Shown here in pieces: positions 62,083 to 64,000 of a stretch of DNA of 64,000 nucleotides. Position 1 is the first letter of the stretch; each line of letters begins with the position of its first letter. Source of the DNA: Candidatus Binatia bacterium (GTDB taxonomy: Bacteria; Desulfobacterota; Binatia; HRBIN30; BPIQ01); the NCBI GenBank assembly GCA_026004195.1, contig BPIQ01000001.1:1478311-1542310 (forward strand). Reading direction: 5' to 3'. The notes beneath the pieces are model-generated. The model ran no database searches. It was not told the DNA's origin and saw nothing but the letters and a program-made list of their open reading frames with translations. Both the position numbers and the translations under genes were made by a program.

Positions 62083-62306
62083 GAACGAGAGCGGCGCGAG
62101 GCTGCGGGCGGGGGTTCCGGAGCCCTGGAGCGAAGCCCGGCCGCGCGATCTCGCCCGCCGATTTTGTCGGACTGTCCGCGGGAGCTCCGGCAACCCGGCC
62201 CCTCGGTCCTGGCCCCATGGCTTCCCGCGAGAATGGCCGAGATTGCGGGGGCGGCCGACCTGCCATGGGTCAGTCGAGTTGCTGCCCGGGATCATTTCCG
62301 GCCTCC

Positions 62307-62320
62307 CGACCGGTCGGTAG
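62307..62320. promoter_or_regulatory. Operator 4 of the CKACCG-NN-CGGTMG set (before the cytochrome c gene)
   Basis: CGACCG-GT-CGGTAG, ending 9 bases before the ATG of the tetraheme cytochrome gene. The central 12 bases, CCGACCGGTCGG, form a perfect palindrome. Confidence 0.7.
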
Positions 62321-62329
62321 ACGGAAGGC

Positions 62330-63709
62330 ATGGCGGTCTCCTCCGTTCGCCGGCTTCCCGCGGTAGCCCTGTCCGTCGGTGTATTCCTGCTGCGGCTCGC
62401 CGCTGCCGGAGAGCTCCCGGCCGAGGGTCCGAGTCTTCGGGCGCTTCACGAGAAGATCGCCGAGCCCCGCTGGCTCGTCGCGTACCTGCTCGAACCGGCG
62501 CGTTTCCAGCCGGGCACGGCCATGCCCGACTTCGACCTCGAAGCCCGCGAAGCGCAGGCCCTGGCGCGGTTTCTCTACGGTAGCGAGGAGCCGCACGCAT
62601 CGTCTCCCCTCGCGGGGGACGCCGAACGAGGCCGTGCGATTTTCGATCGCCGGGGTTGCGGCGCGTGTCACGCCACGACGACCCGCGAGCGGAGCTTCTC
62701 CGGCCGGGTTCCCAACCTCGCCTCCGCGGGGCTCAAGCTCCACGCCGAATGGACCCTGAGCTGGCTCCGGGACCCGCGAGCGGTCGACCCCGGCGCGACC
62801 ATGCCGCGATTTCCCTTGATGCAGGCGGAGGTCGAGGACGTCGTGGCGTTTCTCGCCACGCTGCGAGAAGGTACCGACGCACTCGCCGGCGCACCGCCTT
62901 TCGACCCCCGAGCGGATGCGACGCTCGGAAAAACGCTCTTCGAGCAGTACGGGTGCGGGAGTTGCCATGTCCTCGGGGTGCGCACGAGAAGTTCGAGTTT
63001 TTCTCCGCGGACGCGGGAGGAGCTGGTTCGGCTCGGCGAAACCCTCGTCTCGCGCTACCACTGCCGCGCCTGCCACCGGATCGGCCCGGAGGATCCGGCT
63101 ACCGAGTTCCGCCGCGCCGACGTCGGCGCTCCGGCCCTCGACGAGGAGGCGCGGCGGGTCCGCCGCTCGTGGCTCGTCGCCTACCTCGAGAGTCCCGTGC
63201 CTCTTCGCCCTCGCCTCGAGGTGCCCATGCCGGACTACGGACTCGACGAGCAGGAAGCGAGCGCGATCACCGCCTATCTTGCCTCCCTCGCCGGCCTCGA
63301 AGAGGAGGCCGAGGAAGCGTGGAGCCCGCCGCCCGAGCTCGTCCAGGCCGGGATCGAGCGACTTGCCCACTACCGCTGCATGCAGTGCCACACGACCTCG
63401 AGCACCGTCCCGCCCGAGAACCGCGCCATCGACCTCGACCTCGCACGGTCGAGGCTCCGGGTTTCGTGGATTCGCTCGCTTTTGCGGAACCCGGAAAAAG
63501 CGCTCGGCGCAGGCACGCTCATGCCGAGCGTCTTCTACGACGCCGAAGGCAGGCCGAAGGTCGCCGGGGCCGAAAAGGAAATCGAGGCCATCACGGCCGC
63601 GCTCGTGGCGAGCGAGGCGGGGCTCGAGACGGCCGTGGCCCGGCTCGAAGCGGAGCGACACAAAGCCGCGCCCGGCGCGGACATCGACTGGACGAAGTAC
63701 GAGTACTGA
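62330..63709 (+). CDS. Tetraheme cytochrome c, probable electron acceptor
   Basis: A 459-residue exported cytochrome. A signal peptide (LPAVALSVGVFLLRLAAAG) is followed by cytochrome c domains with CxxCH sites at C110 (CGACH), C209 (CGSCH), C245 (CRACH) and C350 (CMQCH). Each is followed or paired with an axial-Met-like MP motif (TMPRF, VPMPDY, LMPSV). The first ~55 mature residues (EPRWLVAYLLEPARFQPGTAMPDF) repeat the second half of such a domain without its heme site, suggesting a lost heme or domain duplication. Its operator and position next to the Tat-targeted alpha 2 suggest it takes electrons from this enzyme in the periplasm. Confidence 0.88.
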   Translation: MAVSSVRRLPAVALSVGVFLLRLAAAGELPAEGPSLRALHEKIAEPRWLVAYLLEPARFQPGTAMPDFDLEAREAQALARFLYGSEEPHASSPLAGDAERGRAIFDRRGCGACHATTTRERSFSGRVPNLASAGLKLHAEWTLSWLRDPRAVDPGATMPRFPLMQAEVEDVVAFLATLREGTDALAGAPPFDPRADATLGKTLFEQYGCGSCHVLGVRTRSSSFSPRTREELVRLGETLVSRYHCRACHRIGPEDPATEFRRADVGAPALDEEARRVRRSWLVAYLESPVPLRPRLEVPMPDYGLDEQEASAITAYLASLAGLEEEAEEAWSPPPELVQAGIERLAHYRCMQCHTTSSTVPPENRAIDLDLARSRLRVSWIRSLLRNPEKALGAGTLMPSVFYDAEGRPKVAGAEKEIEAITAALVASEAGLETAVARLEAERHKAAPGADIDWTKYEY

Positions 63710-63729
63710 ACACGGGGAGTACGGGGGCC

Positions 63730-64000
63730 ATGGCACTGGTCGACCTCGAGACGACGCTCACCGAACAGGAAAAGGCGATTCGGGACACGGCCAGAAGATT
63801 CGCGCGGGAAACCCTGCGTCCCGTCGGAACCCTTCTCGACAAGATGCCAGACCCTGCGACGGTGATCGCCCCCGATTCTCCCCTCTGGAAGGTCTTCGAC
63901 CGTTACCGGGAGCTCGAGCTCGGCCTTCTCGACACGGCCTCGACGGGACTCTCGCCCCTCGAGCAAGCGCGGGTGCGCTTTCTCGTCAGCGAAGAGCTCG
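63730..64000 (+). CDS. Acyl-CoA dehydrogenase, N-terminal fragment (runs off right edge)
   Basis: The first 90 codons of an acyl-CoA dehydrogenase family protein: LTEQEKAIRDTARRFARETLRPVGTLLDKM is the typical N-terminal helix. DRYRELELGLLDTASTGLSPLEQARVRFLVSEEL is also seen. The ATG at 63730 lies 20 bases after the cytochrome stop, so it is probably in the same transcription unit. Its linkage to the molybdoenzyme cluster suggests that the oxidised product is activated to a CoA ester and beta-oxidised. The rest is outside the window. Confidence 0.8.
   Translation, partial: MALVDLETTLTEQEKAIRDTARRFARETLRPVGTLLDKMPDPATVIAPDSPLWKVFDRYRELELGLLDTASTGLSPLEQARVRFLVSEEL

Noticed and set aside
49110-64000. 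A genomic island with phage or transposase genes around the molybdoenzyme cluster
   Set aside because: No integrase, transposase or attachment repeats were seen and base composition does not change across the block.

Overview
The window is GC-rich bacterial chromosome, densely coded on both strands, with one tRNA gene (tRNA-Ala, CGC anticodon) and no rRNA, CRISPR array, phage or insertion sequence that I can see. Organism: Gram-negative (outer-membrane barrel proteins, lipoproteins, Tat-targeted molybdoenzyme). It carries several acyl-CoA dehydrogenases and crotonases, an LLM-class (possibly F420-dependent) oxidoreductase, and secreted proteins with Thr/Pro-rich linkers and dockerin-like or Asp/Cys calcium-binding modules. 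This mix fits uncultured deltaproteobacterial or Binatota-type lineages; that placement is inference.

Layout. 1-12.9 kb: an orphan cobalamin-binding protein operon, miaB, a diheme cytochrome peroxidase lipoprotein, a secreted propeller protein, an MpaB-like oxygenase, nadA with its probable regulator nrtR and a matching operator, a MATE pump and a Gfo/Idh oxidoreductase. 13-25 kb: a TetR/acyl-CoA dehydrogenase operon with a perfect palindromic operator, a broken DUF2059 gene, a SpoIIIAA-like AAA/R3H protein overlapping an HExxH protein, a FAD-linked oxidase, a dockerin-like protein with a duplicated domain, an Smr protein, an LLM oxidoreductase and a crotonase. 25-37 kb: small hypotheticals, an ATP-dependent DNA ligase, a hicB-hicA pair, an EEP phosphatase, citrate synthase, an M24 peptidase, an SPFH protein, a rhomboid, a second crotonase and a second citrate synthase paralogue that has lost catalytic residues. 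37-50 kb: a lipoprotein/TPR-barrel/FecR/CHASE2-cyclase operon, a metzincin protease, an amidohydrolase, a carboxymuconolactone decarboxylase-like gene, an Rv0078B/AbiEii-type toxin-antitoxin pair, the tRNA and a porin.

50.7-64 kb is the most coherent block: a type II DMSO-reductase-family (ethylbenzene-dehydrogenase-like) system in four transcription units. Unit 1 (+) is TetR, a b-type membrane cytochrome, a heme-binding gamma subunit, an Fe-S beta subunit and a TorD-like chaperone. Unit 2 (-) is a second beta subunit plus a molybdopterin alpha subunit without a Tat signal. Unit 3 (+) is a Tat-targeted alpha subunit. Unit 4 (+) is a tetraheme cytochrome c. Each unit has the same inverted repeat, CKACCG-NN-CGGTMG, 9-23 bases before its first start codon, so I infer one regulon controlled by the encoded TetR. 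The likely role is oxidation (oxygen-independent hydroxylation) of a hydrophobic substrate, with electrons passed to cytochromes.

At least ten genes or positions in well-conserved reading frames are interrupted by single-base frameshifts, and nearly all are +1 insertions. Either the underlying assembly has insertion-type errors or these genes are recently damaged. I have annotated these genes over their full restored extent.
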